Source: Pseudomonas fluorescens Q2-87
Lineage (GTDB): Bacteria > Pseudomonadota > Gammaproteobacteria > Pseudomonadales > Pseudomonadaceae
Length of the DNA: 64,000 nt
Direction of reading: 5' to 3'
NCBI RefSeq assembly: GCF_000281895.1
Contig: NZ_CM001558.1
Location: 4,096,556 to 4,160,555 of the forward strand
The notes beneath the pieces were generated by a model that searched no databases, was not told the DNA's origin, and worked only from the letters and a program-made list of their open reading frames with translations. Shown here one piece after another: positions 1-12,150 of the stretch. Each line of letters begins with the position of its first letter. Position 1 is the first letter of the stretch. A program made the position numbers and the translations under genes.

Positions 1-29
1 GAGCTCAGTTGTTCGAAGAAGCGGTACAT
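1..29 (-). CDS. Start of an unidentified gene downstream of ligA (cut by window edge)
   Basis: An ATG on the minus strand opens a frame reading MYRFFEQLS and runs off the window. It is preceded at good spacing by a purine-rich AGGGAGAG ribosome binding site. It lies about 125 bases beyond the ligA stop in the same direction. Only nine codons are visible, so the product cannot be named. Confidence 0.5.
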
Positions 30-125
30 GGCGGTCTCTCCCTGGAGCCTGCAAGACTAGATCATCGCCACGTCCTGATCGTTCCGCGTCGCGTCAGACG
101 GTTTTTACGACGGCTGCGCCGCCGA

Positions 126-149
126 GCGGGAGCAAACTCCCTCGCCACA
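126..149. repeat. Half REP element, family B
   Basis: A single copy of the palindromic unit (gcgggagcaa-actccctcgcc) whose full two-unit form occurs at 27607, 38891 and 56180 in this window. It lies just past the ligA stop, where it may form a 3' hairpin. Confidence 0.7.
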
Positions 150-152
150 CGA

Positions 153-2551
<2,399 letters not shown>

Positions 2552-2584
2552 GATTTTCTTGATTCATGGGGTGCTTTGCACCCC

Positions 2585-2608
2585 GGCGGGAGCAAGCTCC
2601 CTCGCCAC
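2585..2608. repeat. Half REP element, family B
   Basis: Single palindromic unit (gcgggagcaa-gctccctcgcc) in the zipA-ligA spacer. It matches one arm of the two-unit elements elsewhere in the window. Confidence 0.75.
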
Positions 2609-2642
2609 ATAAAGCTCTCTGACCGCGAGAGCCGTGCATCGA

Positions 2643-3488
2643 TCAGCGCTTCTGGGTCAGCGCCCGGCGCTCGAATTCGACGATGCGCTGGCGGTAATGC
2701 TCGATAGTCTGGGCAGTCAGCACGCTGCGCTGGTCGTCCTTCAGTTCGCCGTTGAGCTCCTGGGACAGCTTGCGCGCCGCGGCCACCATCACATCAAAAG
2801 CCTGCTTGGGATGACGCGGGCCTGGCAGGCCGAGGAAGAAGCTCACCGCCGGCGTGCTGAAATGATCGATGTCGTCCAGGTCGAACACACCAGGCTTCAC
2901 GGCATTGGCCATGGAAAACAGCACCTCGCCATTGCCGGCCATGCTTTCGTGACGGTGGAAAATGTCCATTTCGCCGAAACGCAGGCCGCTTTCCAGGATG
3001 TTCTGCAGCAATGCCGGGCCCTTGAAGCCGGCCGGGTCGCGACAGATCACACTGATCACCAGGACTTCTTCGGCCTGGGCCTGGTCCTTGTCGGCGCTTG
3101 GAACTTTGCTCTCGTCCGGGAAATCATTGTCACGGCTGCTAAAGCTTGGGCCGCCGTCCAGGTCCAGGTTGAGATTGAGGTCACCCTGGGACGGTTCGCT
3201 GTTGCGCTTGCCGCGCTTGGAACCCGATTCCCGTGGCTCGCGTGCCGGCGCGCTCATCGACGGCAGGTCGTGCTCGTCCAGCTGTGGTTCCTTGTGGGTG
3301 TCCAGCACCCGAGGTGGGCCCAGCAGTTCGGCGTTGCCATCGTCATCCGGCAGGTTCGACAGACTGCGATCAAGGCGAAACTTCAGCTTCCCCTTGCCGC
3401 CGCGCATGCGCCGCCAGCCGTCGAAAAGAATACCGGCAATGACAATGATGCCGATGACGATCAGCCACTCGCGCAGACCGATTTCCAT
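2643..3488 (-). CDS. zipA: Cell division protein ZipA
   Basis: Membrane anchor that tethers FtsZ to the inner membrane at the division septum. The 281-residue protein has one N-terminal membrane segment (about residues 6-22, [14 protein letters not shown]), then a basic, charged and low-complexity linker, then the globular C-terminal FtsZ-binding domain (about 145-275). The N-out topology with a single N-terminal anchor is typical of ZipA. It lies between smc and ligA in the same direction, the usual Pseudomonas order. The start is the first ATG and leads directly into the membrane segment. Confidence 0.96.
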   Translation of the reverse strand: MEIGLREWLIVIGIIVIAGILFDGWRRMRGGKGKLKFRLDRSLSNLPDDDGNAELLGPPRVLDTHKEPQLDEHDLPSMSAPAREPRESGSKRGKRNSEPSQGDLNLNLDLDGGPSFSSRDNDFPDESKVPSADKDQAQAEEVLVISVICRDPAGFKGPALLQNILESGLRFGEMDIFHRHESMAGNGEVLFSMANAVKPGVFDLDDIDHFSTPAVSFFLGLPGPRHPKQAFDVMVAAARKLSQELNGELKDDQRSVLTAQTIEHYRQRIVEFERRALTQKR

Positions 3489-3700
3489 GTAATCCCGTGC
3501 CTCTATAAAAATGCTGAAAAATAAGGGGCTTAGCTAATTGCAAACCGCTTTAAAACGTGGCGCCAACTCTATGTTCTGAATGGCGTTTTGCCCACGCATA
3601 CGAAAAATTGACATTAAACTAGCACGACCAAAGATAACTTTACACCGTCTGTCGCATGGGCTTGTGTCCAATCTGTGATTTGAACAACAGGCCCAAGGGT

Positions 3701-3725
3701 AAAAAAGACCTACAACGTTACAGGT
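3701..3725 (-). terminator. Intrinsic terminator after smc
   Basis: On the minus strand, 21 bases past the smc stop, an imperfect stem (ACCTGTA pairing with TGTAGGT) is followed by cTTTTTT. The rest of the 258-base smc-zipA spacer must hold the zipA promoter; I see no confident match. Confidence 0.65.
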
Positions 3726-3746
3726 AGATGCCCTACAGCCCGGGTT

Positions 3747-6700
3747 TCAAGCATCCACCATTGCCATGGCCTCCTCCACATCCACCGCCACCAGCCGCGA
3801 ACAGCCTGGCTCGTGCATGGTCACGCCCATCAATTGATCAGCCATCTCCATGGCGATCTTGTTGTGGGTGATGTAGATGAACTGCACCGTTTCGGACATT
3901 TCCTTCACCAGCCGTGCGTAACGGCCTACGTTGGCGTCGTCCAGTGGTGCATCGACTTCGTCGAGCATGCAGAACGGCGCCGGGTTCAATTTGAAAATGG
4001 CGAAAACCAAAGCCAGCGCGGTCAGCGCTTTTTCGCCACCGGAGAGCAAATGGATGGTGCTGTTCTTCTTGCCAGGAGGACGCGCCATGATTGTCACCCC
4101 TGTATCGAGTAAATCTTCGCCCGTCAGTTCCAAGTAGGCGCTGCCGCCACCGAAAACTTTTGGGAAAAGCGCCTGCAAACCACCGTTGATCTGATCAAAG
4201 GTATCCTTGAAGCGGTTACGGGTTTCCTTGTCGATCTTGCGAATAACGTTTTCCAGGGTATCCAGCGCCTCCACCAGATCATCGTTCTGGGCGTCCAGGT
4301 AGCGCTTGCGCTCGGACTGCTGCTGGTATTCGTCGATGGCCGCCAGGTTGATTGCCCCCAGGCGCTGGATGCGTTGGGCGATACGTTCCAGCTCTTCCTC
4401 GGCGTCCTTCTCGTTCGCCCCGGCAACGAGGGTGGCGAGGACGCCGTTCAGGTCGTAGCCGTCCTCCAGCAACTGGTCCTGCAACGCCTTGCGGCGCACG
4501 GTCAGGGCTTGCCACTCCATGCGCTGCTGTTCCATCTGGCCGCGGATCAATTGGGACTGTTGCTCGGCCTGGCTGCGGCGCTTCTCGGCGTCGCGCAGTT
4601 CGCGGTCGGCGTCCTCCAGGGCAATCTGTGCGGTCTTGAGTTCTTCATCGACACTCATGCGCTTGTCGAGCAGCTCTTCGAGCTTGAGGCGCAGCTCCTC
4701 CAGCGGTGCTTCGCCTTCCTCCAGATTGAGGCTCAACTGCTCGCGTTTTTCGGTCAGGCGTTCGGACTGCATTTCCAGTCGTTCCAATGCCTGACGCGTG
4801 GAATCGTACTGGGCCCGCAGCGAGCCCAGGCGCACCGCCAACTGATGGGCATGGTCCTTATGCTGGCGGGCTTCCTGGCGCACTCGGTCCAGGCGCTCGC
4901 GCAGGCTGTCGCGCTGGGCCAGCAACAGCTCGCGCTGCTCGGTGTCCAGCGCCATGGCATCGAGCGCGTCCTGCAATTGCAGGCGCGCCTCGCCAATCTG
5001 TTCATGCTCAAGCGCACGCTGCTCGCCAAGCTCGGCGATTTCTTCTTCGAGGCGGGTGCGACGCAGGGCCAGTTGTTCGACCTTGGCCTTGCCGGCCGAC
5101 AACTGCGCCTTGAGCTCGCCTTGCTGGCGCGCTTCGTCCTGCAACAGCCGCCGCAGGTGTTCACGGCCGTTCTCTTGTTGACGCTGTTGCGCCCGCAGGT
5201 TTTGCAATTCGGTTTCCAAGGCTTCGACGCTGGCTTCACGTTCTTCGCGCTCGGCGCCCAGGCGCTGGATTTCCTGGCCCCGGGCGAGCATGCCGCTCTC
5301 GGCTTCGCTGGCCCGGCGCACCCGCAGGAAATGCCGGCCCACCCAGTAGCCGTCACGGCTGATCAGGCTTTCGCCCGCAGCCAATTGCCCGCGCAGGGCC
5401 AAGGCTTGCTCAAGACTCTCCACCGGCTTGACCTGTCCCAGCCAGGGCGACAGGTCGACTTGGGCCTCGACCTTGTCCAGCAGGCTGCTGGGCATGCGCA
5501 CGCCATCGCCAGCCGGGCTGAGCAAGCGCAGGTCACCCTGGGTAAAACTTGAAAGATCGAAGCCGCCGAAATCATCAACCAGCACCGCTTGCAGATCCGC
5601 ACCCAGTACGGTTTCCACCGCCAGCTCCCAGCCCGGATCGACTTTCAGCCCTTCGGCCAAGCGTGGGCGTTCGGCCAGGTGCTGGTCCCGCAGCCATTCG
5701 GCGGTGCCGGTGCCCGGGTCCAGCGCGGCCTGTTGCAAGGCTTCCAGCGAGGCCAGGCGACCGTTGAGCCGCTGCAGTTCACCTTGGGCCTGCTGCTGAT
5801 TCTGCAGGGCCAGTTGCAAAGCCTGGCGCAGTTGCTCGAGCCGTTCGACCTGGGCGTCTTCGCTGGCCTGCAAGTCTTCGAGGGTGGCTTCGCTGGCCGC
5901 CAACTGCTCGCTCAGCTCGAGAATCGCCGCGTCTTCCGGGTCCGCCGCGAGCAAGGCGCGCTCTTCGGACAGGCGACGCTGGCGATCGGCCAAGCGCTCC
6001 ATACTGGTTTCCAACTGCTGGATGCGCGACTGCTGCACCTCGGCCTGGCGCCGTGGCTCGGCCGAGGTCAGGTTGAAACTGTCCCACTGCTCTTGCCAGC
6101 CGTGCATGGTCAGCTCGGCTTCTTCCAGGGCAGCGGCCGCCTCCTCGGCGGCGGCGCTGGTGATTTCCTGCTCCGGCGTAAGCCTGTCCAGCTCTTCGCC
6201 GAGGGTCAGCAGCAATGTGCGGTCGTGGCCCAGGTGGGATTCGGTTTCCAGGCGCGCCCGTTCGGCTTCCTTCAAGTCGTCCTGCAACTGCCGCAGCCGC
6301 TGCTGGCCGTGTTGGATACTCTGTTCGACCCGGGCGATGTCGCCACCCACCGAATAGAAGCGCCCCTGCACCAGATTGAAGCGCTCGGACAGGTCGTGGT
6401 GGCCGTCGCGCAGGCGCTCGATGGCCGCATCGGCGTTGCGTTGCTCGGCCACCAGGGCCTCGAAACTGACCTCCTGGTTGCCAATGATCGCCTCGCGCTG
6501 GCCGACCTGCTCATCCAACGCCTGCCAGCGCAGGGCCGAAAGCTGGGCCTTGAGCTGGCGCTCCTCGCCTTTGTATTCCTGGTATTTCTTGGCGGCCTCG
6601 GCCTGACGGTGCAAGCGTTCGAGCTGACGCTCGAGCTCTTCACGCAGGTCGGTCAGGCGAGCGAGGTTTTCATGGGTGCGACGGATACGGTTTTCGGTTT

Positions 6701-7235
6701 CGCGGCGCCGCTCCTTGTACTTTGAAATGCCGGCGGCTTCTTCGATGAAGTTGCGCAGGTCCTCGGGCTTGGCCTCGATCAGCTTGGAGATCATGCCCTG
6801 CTCGATGATCGAATAGCTGCGCGGCCCCAGGCCAGTGCCGAGGAAAATATCGGTGATGTCGCGGCGTCGGCATTTGGTGCCGTTGAGGAAGTAACTGTTC
6901 TGGCTGTCGCGGGTCACTTTGCGGCGGATGGAAATTTCCGCATAGGCCGCGTATTCGCCGATCAGGGTGCCGTCGGAGTTATCGAACACCAGCTCGATGC
7001 TGGCTTGGCTGACCGGCTTGCGACTGGTGGAGCCGTTGAAGATGACGTCGGTCATCGACTCGCCGCGCAGATTTTTTGCCGAGCTCTCGCCCATCACCCA
7101 GCGCACGGCGTCGATGATGTTCGACTTGCCGCAACCGTTGGGCCCGACCACCGCCGCCATGTTACTGGGGAAGTTCACCGTGGTCGGGTCGACGAAAGAT
7201 TTGAACCCCGCCAGTTTGATGCACTTGAGCCGCAC
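3747..7235 (-). CDS. smc: Chromosome partition protein Smc
   Basis: ATPase of the SMC condensin family, which compacts and segregates chromosomal DNA. In 1162 residues it shows an N-terminal ATP-binding head with Walker A GPNGCGKS (about 31-38), a long coiled coil very rich in Q/E/L/R, a hinge (about 510-620), a second coiled coil, and the C-terminal head with signature LLSGGEKA and Walker B CMLDEVDAPLDD. I place the start at the GTG reading VRLKCIKLAGF. The frame extends 13 codons further upstream but would then overlap the upstream gene. The GTG is only two bases past the GntR stop, implying coupled translation. Confidence 0.96.
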   Translation of the reverse strand: MRLKCIKLAGFKSFVDPTTVNFPSNMAAVVGPNGCGKSNIIDAVRWVMGESSAKNLRGESMTDVIFNGSTSRKPVSQASIELVFDNSDGTLIGEYAAYAEISIRRKVTRDSQNSYFLNGTKCRRRDITDIFLGTGLGPRSYSIIEQGMISKLIEAKPEDLRNFIEEAAGISKYKERRRETENRIRRTHENLARLTDLREELERQLERLHRQAEAAKKYQEYKGEERQLKAQLSALRWQALDEQVGQREAIIGNQEVSFEALVAEQRNADAAIERLRDGHHDLSERFNLVQGRFYSVGGDIARVEQSIQHGQQRLRQLQDDLKEAERARLETESHLGHDRTLLLTLGEELDRLTPEQEITSAAAEEAAAALEEAELTMHGWQEQWDSFNLTSAEPRRQAEVQQSRIQQLETSMERLADRQRRLSEERALLAADPEDAAILELSEQLAASEATLEDLQASEDAQVERLEQLRQALQLALQNQQQAQGELQRLNGRLASLEALQQAALDPGTGTAEWLRDQHLAERPRLAEGLKVDPGWELAVETVLGADLQAVLVDDFGGFDLSSFTQGDLRLLSPAGDGVRMPSSLLDKVEAQVDLSPWLGQVKPVESLEQALALRGQLAAGESLISRDGYWVGRHFLRVRRASEAESGMLARGQEIQRLGAEREEREASVEALETELQNLRAQQRQQENGREHLRRLLQDEARQQGELKAQLSAGKAKVEQLALRRTRLEEEIAELGEQRALEHEQIGEARLQLQDALDAMALDTEQRELLLAQRDSLRERLDRVRQEARQHKDHAHQLAVRLGSLRAQYDSTRQALERLEMQSERLTEKREQLSLNLEEGEAPLEELRLKLEELLDKRMSVDEELKTAQIALEDADRELRDAEKRRSQAEQQSQLIRGQMEQQRMEWQALTVRRKALQDQLLEDGYDLNGVLATLVAGANEKDAEEELERIAQRIQRLGAINLAAIDEYQQQSERKRYLDAQNDDLVEALDTLENVIRKIDKETRNRFKDTFDQINGGLQALFPKVFGGGSAYLELTGEDLLDTGVTIMARPPGKKNSTIHLLSGGEKALTALALVFAIFKLNPAPFCMLDEVDAPLDDANVGRYARLVKEMSETVQFIYITHNKIAMEMADQLMGVTMHEPGCSRLVAVDVEEAMAMVDA

Positions 7236-7237
7236 GG

Positions 7238-7897
7238 TCAGGCCTTCGTCAGGGCAGAGACCACCAGGTCGCAACTGCGCTGGGCATAGGCCGTCAGCAC
7301 AATGCGAATCTGCGGCAGATCACGGGCCAGCACGGCGACGAGCAGGCGCTGGAACAGGTCGAGGAATTCGCTCATCTCGGCCTTGCGCTGTTCCAGGGCG
7401 AGGAAATAGGCACGGCTCATGGCAGGTTGCAGGTTCTCGACGGTTTCCTGCAAGTACGGGTTGTTGGCGAACGGATACGCGGCGCGCATCACGCTGAAGC
7501 TTTCGTCGACGAACGTACGGATGTCCTGGCGTTCATAGGCGTCCTTGAGGCGCTGCTGGATTGCCATGAACGGCGCCATGTCGGCCTGCTCCTGCCAGCC
7601 ATGGGCCACGGCGTTGCCCAACAGGATGTACAACTCGCTCATCAGCGTGCAGAGGCTGCGCACGTTATGTTCAGTGAGCTCGGTGACGTGCGCGCCACGA
7701 CGCGGCAGGATCGCGATCAGGTGGCGCCGCTCCAGGATCAGCAAGGCCTCACGGACCGAGCCGCGGCTGACATTGAGCGCCAGCGTGACCTTCTGCTCCT
7801 GGATGCGCTCTCCCGGCTTCATTTCGCCACGAATGATGCGTTCAGCGAGGTGGTGGGCGATTTGCTCAGCGAGGCTGTCCGGGGCCTTGAACGTCAT
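7238..7897 (-). CDS. GntR-family regulator (FCD/FadR subfamily) upstream of smc
   Basis: A 219-residue transcription factor. The N-terminal winged helix-turn-helix (about 8-75, with the typical LNVSRGSVREALLILE recognition region) is followed by an all-helical FCD ligand-binding domain. The ligand is unknown. It ends two bases before smc in the same direction, so the two are probably cotranscribed. It is divergent from xdhA, making it one of two GntR candidates to act on the xdh promoter. The other is at 14556. Which one regulates purine genes cannot be told from sequence. Confidence 0.9.
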   Translation of the reverse strand: MTFKAPDSLAEQIAHHLAERIIRGEMKPGERIQEQKVTLALNVSRGSVREALLILERRHLIAILPRRGAHVTELTEHNVRSLCTLMSELYILLGNAVAHGWQEQADMAPFMAIQQRLKDAYERQDIRTFVDESFSVMRAAYPFANNPYLQETVENLQPAMSRAYFLALEQRKAEMSEFLDLFQRLLVAVLARDLPQIRIVLTAYAQRSCDLVVSALTKA

Positions 7898-7980
7898 GGT
7901 TGTCCTTCAAACTCTTCGATCTGCATAAGCGGCGCAGTGTAGCGCACTCGATACGTCATGGCGCAGGGCCTGCACGGGGT

Positions 7981-8000
7981 TTTTGGCACGATATAAGCAA
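7981..8000 (+). promoter_or_regulatory. Sigma-54-type promoter candidate facing xdhA
   Basis: TTGGCACG followed by AAGCA places GG (7985-7986) and GC (7997-7998) exactly ten bases apart. This is the invariant RpoN -24/-12 geometry, and the -24 box matches consensus fully. The -12 box is weaker (AAGCA rather than TTGCA). It points to xdhA, about 280 bases away, across a REP pair. Nitrogen control of purine use would make biological sense. Confidence 0.5.
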
Positions 8001-8020
8001 TTTTTTCAGTGCTCCGCCCA

Positions 8021-8112
8021 TGTGGGAGCGGGCTTGCTCGCGAAGAGGCCAGTTCGTCCGCAAGAAATCTTCCGACAGAAATGCCGCCTTCGCGGGCAAG
8101 CCCGCTCCCACA
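8021..8112. repeat. REP pair (REPIN), family A
   Basis: Two inverted units of the form tgtgggagcgggcttgctcg and its complement face each other across about 40 bases. The same family recurs at 12151, 14442, 16764, 18975 and 52968. Confidence 0.9.
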
Positions 8113-8195
8113 GGGATTTGCGCTTAACTGATGGATAGGACATCGCTAAAGAACCAATACCTTGAATCCGTTGTTCATCGACCAAACGAACTTTC

Positions 8196-8246
8196 CTGAC
8201 CCTCAAGTCAGAAAATCATTGACCGAAAAGTCAGAACTGATAAATT
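8196..8246 (+). promoter_or_regulatory. xdhA promoter region with two similar palindromes
   Basis: Two palindromes, CTGAC-N6-GTCAG (8196-8211) and TTGAC-N6-GTCAG (8219-8234), repeat with a 23-base period, so they face the same side of the helix. GACC and AAGTCAGAA are kept in both. The second overlaps TTGACC (8219-8224), which with TAAATT (8241-8246) at a 16-base gap makes a plausible sigma-70 promoter. This is the layout expected for a repressor operator. The regulator is not identified. Confidence 0.5.
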
Positions 8247-8289
8247 CAGTCCACGTCGATAAAACAATAATGAGTCTGCGAGGCCTTCC

Positions 8290-9744
8290 GTGATCCAGTT
8301 TTTACTCAACCAGGAACTCCGTAGCGAGCATGCCCTGGACCCGAACCTGACCGTGCTCAACTATTTGCGCGAACACGTCGGTAAATCCGGTACCAAAGAA
8401 GGCTGCGCCAGCGGCGACTGTGGCGCGTGCACCGTGGTGGTGGGCGAACTGCATACGGACGAAGCCGGTGCAGAGCGTATGCGCTATCGCAGCCTCAATT
8501 CGTGCCTGACGTTTGTCTCGGCCTTGCACGGCAAGCAATTGATCAGCGTCGAAGACCTCAAGCACCAGGGCCAATTGCACAGCGTCCAGCAGGCGATGGT
8601 CGATTGTCATGGTTCGCAATGCGGCTTTTGCACGCCAGGTTTCGTCATGTCGCTGTTCGCCCTGCAAAAGAACAGCGAGCAACCCGACACTCACAAGGCC
8701 CACGAGGCCTTGGCCGGCAACCTCTGCCGCTGCACCGGCTACCGGCCGATCCTGGCCGCCGCCGACCAGGCCTGCTGCGGCAAGCAGCCGGACCAGTTCG
8801 ACGCCCGGGAAGCCGAGACCATTGCCCGCCTCAAAGCCATCGCCCCGACCGAAACCGGCGAACTCAACAGCGGCGACAAACGCTGCCTGGTACCGCTGAC
8901 CGTCGCCGACCTGGCCGACCTCTACGATGCTTACCCCCAGGCGCGCCTGTTGGCCGGTGGCACCGACCTGGCCCTGGAAGTCACTCAGTTCCACCGCACC
9001 CTGCCGGTGATGATCTACGTGGGCAACGTCGCCGAACTCAAGCGCATCGAGCGCTTCGACGACCGCCTGGAGATTGGCGCCGCCACCGCCCTTTCCGACT
9101 GCTACGAAGCCTTGAAGGCTGAATATCCGGACTTTGGCGAGCTGCTGCAGCGCTTCGCCTCGCTGCAGATTCGCAACCAGGGCACACTGGGCGGCAACAT
9201 CGGCAATGCCTCGCCGATCGGCGACTCGCCGCCCCTGCTGATCGCCCTCGGCGCGCAGATCGTGCTGTGCAAGGGCCAGACCCGCCGCACCCTGGCGCTG
9301 GAAGACTATTTCATTGATTACCGGGTCACCGCCCGCCAGGAAAGCGAATTCATCGAAACGATCATCGTGCCCCGGGCCTGCGCCGAGCAATCGTTCCGCG
9401 CCTACAAGGTTTCCAAGCGCCTGGACGACGACATCTCTGCCGTGTGCGCGGCATTCAACCTACGGATCGACAACGGCATCGTCCATGACGCCCGCGTGGC
9501 CTTCGGCGGCATGGCGGCGACGCCCAAACGCGCCAAGCATTGCGAAGCCATCCTGATCGGTGCGCCGTGGAACGAGAGCACTGTCGAGCGCGCCTGCGCA
9601 GCCCTGGCCGAGGACTTCACGCCGCTCTCGGATTTCCGCGCCAGCAAGGAATACCGTCTGCTCAGCGCCCGCAACCTGTTGCGCAAATACTTCATCGAAC
9701 TGCAAACACCGCACATCGAGACTCGGGTGACCGCTTATGTCTAA
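8290..9744 (+). CDS. xdhA: Xanthine dehydrogenase small subunit XdhA (FeS/FAD)
   Basis: Electron-transfer subunit that carries electrons from the molybdenum site to NAD+ during oxidation of hypoxanthine and xanthine to urate. The 484 residues contain two [2Fe-2S] sites: plant-ferredoxin-like Cys39, 44, 47 and 72, and an alpha-helical site with Cys111, 114, 146 and 148 (CGFCTPGF, CRCTGY). An FAD domain of CO-dehydrogenase type follows, with LAGGTDLALE and GTLGGNIGNASP. Translation starts at GTG (reading IQFLLN), which gives the expected N-terminus. The last eight bases overlap xdhB, so the subunits are translationally coupled. Confidence 0.97.
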   Translation: MIQFLLNQELRSEHALDPNLTVLNYLREHVGKSGTKEGCASGDCGACTVVVGELHTDEAGAERMRYRSLNSCLTFVSALHGKQLISVEDLKHQGQLHSVQQAMVDCHGSQCGFCTPGFVMSLFALQKNSEQPDTHKAHEALAGNLCRCTGYRPILAAADQACCGKQPDQFDAREAETIARLKAIAPTETGELNSGDKRCLVPLTVADLADLYDAYPQARLLAGGTDLALEVTQFHRTLPVMIYVGNVAELKRIERFDDRLEIGAATALSDCYEALKAEYPDFGELLQRFASLQIRNQGTLGGNIGNASPIGDSPPLLIALGAQIVLCKGQTRRTLALEDYFIDYRVTARQESEFIETIIVPRACAEQSFRAYKVSKRLDDDISAVCAAFNLRIDNGIVHDARVAFGGMAATPKRAKHCEAILIGAPWNESTVERACAALAEDFTPLSDFRASKEYRLLSARNLLRKYFIELQTPHIETRVTAYV

Positions 9745-12136
9745 CCATCACGCCGTAGAGAAGACTCAAGCCGAACTCGCCGAGCTGTTCGCCCGCGACC
9801 TGACCACTGGCGTAGGCCGCAGTGTCAAGCATGACAGCGCCGCCAAGCATGTGTCCGGCGAAGCCCAATACATCGACGACCGCCTCGAATTTCCCAACCA
9901 ACTGCACGTTTACGCCCGGCTGTCGGACCGCGCCCATGCCCGCATCATCCGCATCGATACCGCGCCCTGCTATGCCTTCGAGGGCGTGCGCATCGCCATC
10001 ACCCATGCAGACATCCCGGGGCTCAAGGACATAGGCCCACTGTTGCCCGGCGATCCGTTGCTGGCCATCGATGACGTGCAGTTCGTCGGCCAACCCGTGC
10101 TGGCCGTGGCCGCGAAAGACTTGGAAACCGCGCGCCAGGCCGCGATGGCGGCCATCGTCGAATACGAAGACCTGGAACCGGTGCTGGATGTAGTCGAAGC
10201 CCTGCGCAAGCGGCATTTCGTGCTCGACAGCCACACCCACCAGCGCGGTGATTCAGCCACGGCGCTGGCGAGCGCCGAGCATCGTATCCAGGGCTCACTG
10301 CACATCGGTGGCCAGGAACACTTTTATCTGGAAACCCAGATTTCCTCGGTGATGCCCACCGAGGACGGCGGCATGATCGTCTACTGCTCGACCCAGAACC
10401 CCACCGAAGTACAGAAATTGGTGGCCGAAGTGCTGGGCGTGTCGATGAACAAGGTCGTGGTAGACATGCGCCGCATGGGCGGCGGTTTTGGCGGCAAGGA
10501 AACCCAGGCCGCCAGCCCGGCGTGCCTGTGCGCAGTCATCGCCTACCTCACCGGCCAACCCACCAAGATGCGCCTGCCGCGAGTCGAAGACATGCTGATG
10601 ACCGGCAAGCGCCACCCCTTCTACATCGAATACGACGTGGGCTTCGACGGCAGCGGACGCCTGCACGGCATCGCACTGGAACTGGCCGGCAACTGCGGCT
10701 GCTCGCCGGACCTGTCGGCGTCGATTGTCGACCGGGCGATGTTCCATGCCGATAACGCCTATTACCTGGGCGATGCGACCATCAACGGCCATCGCTGCAA
10801 GACCAACACCGCCTCGAACACTGCCTACCGGGGCTTCGGCGGGCCGCAAGGCATGGTCGCCATCGAAGAGGTGATGGATGCCATCGCCCGGCACCTGGGG
10901 CTCGATCCGCTGGCGGTGCGCAAGGCCAATTACTACGGCAAGACCGAGCGCAACGTCACCCACTACTATCAGACCGTCGAGCACAACATGCTCGAGGAAA
11001 TGACCGCCGAGCTTGAGCACAGCAGCCAGTACGCCGAACGCCGCGAAGCGATCCGTCGCTACAACGCCAATAGCCCGATCCTGAAAAAAGGCCTGGCGCT
11101 GACCCCGGTGAAATTCGGTATTTCGTTCACGGCCAGTTTCCTCAACCAGGCCGGCGCGCTGATCCACGTCTACACCGACGGCAGCATCCACTTGAACCAT
11201 GGCGGCACCGAAATGGGCCAGGGTTTGAATACCAAGGTTGCCCAAGTGGTGGCCGAGGTTTTCCAGGTAGAGATGGATCGCGTGCAGATCACTGCGACCA
11301 ATACCGACAAGGTGCCGAACACCTCGCCCACCGCCGCCTCCAGCGGCGCCGACCTGAACGGCAAGGCGGCGCAGAACGCTGCCGAAATCATCAAGCAGCG
11401 CTTGGTGGAGTTCGCCGCGCGGCAATACAAGGTCAGCGAAGAAGACGTAGCTTTCCACAACGGTCACGTGCGAGTGCGCGACCACATCCTGACCTTCGAA
11501 GGGTTGATCCAGCAGGCGTACTTCGCCCAGGTCTCGCTGTCGAGCACCGGCTTCTACAAGACACCGAAAATCTACTACGACCGCAGCCAGGCCCGTGGCC
11601 GGCCGTTCTACTACTACGCCTATGGCGCGGCGTGCGCCGAGGTGATCGTCGACACCCTCACCGGCGAGTACAAGATGCTGCGCACCGATATCCTCCACGA
11701 CGTCGGCGCGTCACTGAACCCGGCCATCGACATCGGCCAGGTGGAGGGCGGTTTCATCCAGGGCATGGGCTGGCTGACCATGGAAGAGCTGGTGTGGAAC
11801 GACAAGGGCAAGCTGATGACCAACGGCCCGGCCAGCTACAAGATCCCGGCGGTGGCCGACATGCCGCTGGACCTGCGGGTCAAGCTGGTGGAAAACCGCA
11901 AGAACCCCGAAGACACGGTGTTCCATTCCAAAGCCGTGGGCGAACCGCCGTTCATGCTCGGCATCGCCGCGTGGTGCGCCATCAAGGACGCCGTGGCGAG
12001 CCTGGGGGATTACCGGCATCAACCGAACATCGATGCGCCGGCGACGCCGGAGCGGGTGCTGTGGGGGTGTGAGCAGATGCGGCAGTTGAAGGCCGCGAAG
12101 CCTGTGGAAGCCGAGGTCGAGTTGGCTCCGCTCTAA
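9737..12136 (+). CDS. xdhB: Xanthine dehydrogenase large subunit XdhB (molybdopterin)
   Basis: Catalytic molybdopterin-binding subunit of xanthine dehydrogenase, 799 residues, about the normal bacterial length. Visible hallmarks are the GGGFGGKE molybdopterin loop, the AYRGFGGPQG substrate/cofactor segment and the C-terminal KAVGEPPFMLG containing the catalytic glutamate. It works with XdhA as a heterotetramer. XdhC, encoded next, inserts the sulfurated cofactor. The start overlaps the xdhA end by eight bases. Confidence 0.97.
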   Translation: MSNHHAVEKTQAELAELFARDLTTGVGRSVKHDSAAKHVSGEAQYIDDRLEFPNQLHVYARLSDRAHARIIRIDTAPCYAFEGVRIAITHADIPGLKDIGPLLPGDPLLAIDDVQFVGQPVLAVAAKDLETARQAAMAAIVEYEDLEPVLDVVEALRKRHFVLDSHTHQRGDSATALASAEHRIQGSLHIGGQEHFYLETQISSVMPTEDGGMIVYCSTQNPTEVQKLVAEVLGVSMNKVVVDMRRMGGGFGGKETQAASPACLCAVIAYLTGQPTKMRLPRVEDMLMTGKRHPFYIEYDVGFDGSGRLHGIALELAGNCGCSPDLSASIVDRAMFHADNAYYLGDATINGHRCKTNTASNTAYRGFGGPQGMVAIEEVMDAIARHLGLDPLAVRKANYYGKTERNVTHYYQTVEHNMLEEMTAELEHSSQYAERREAIRRYNANSPILKKGLALTPVKFGISFTASFLNQAGALIHVYTDGSIHLNHGGTEMGQGLNTKVAQVVAEVFQVEMDRVQITATNTDKVPNTSPTAASSGADLNGKAAQNAAEIIKQRLVEFAARQYKVSEEDVAFHNGHVRVRDHILTFEGLIQQAYFAQVSLSSTGFYKTPKIYYDRSQARGRPFYYYAYGAACAEVIVDTLTGEYKMLRTDILHDVGASLNPAIDIGQVEGGFIQGMGWLTMEELVWNDKGKLMTNGPASYKIPAVADMPLDLRVKLVENRKNPEDTVFHSKAVGEPPFMLGIAAWCAIKDAVASLGDYRHQPNIDAPATPERVLWGCEQMRQLKAAKPVEAEVELAPL

Positions 12137-12150
12137 GACCGAGGCGTGGC

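Noticed and set aside
3608..3640. Consensus TTGACA on the plus strand in the smc-zipA spacer
   Set aside because: No acceptable -10 at 16-18 bases, and it would read antisense into smc; probably chance.
10295..11698. Minus-strand frame of 467 codons in xdhB
   Set aside because: Antisense shadow of the molybdopterin subunit; no ribosome binding site or family features.
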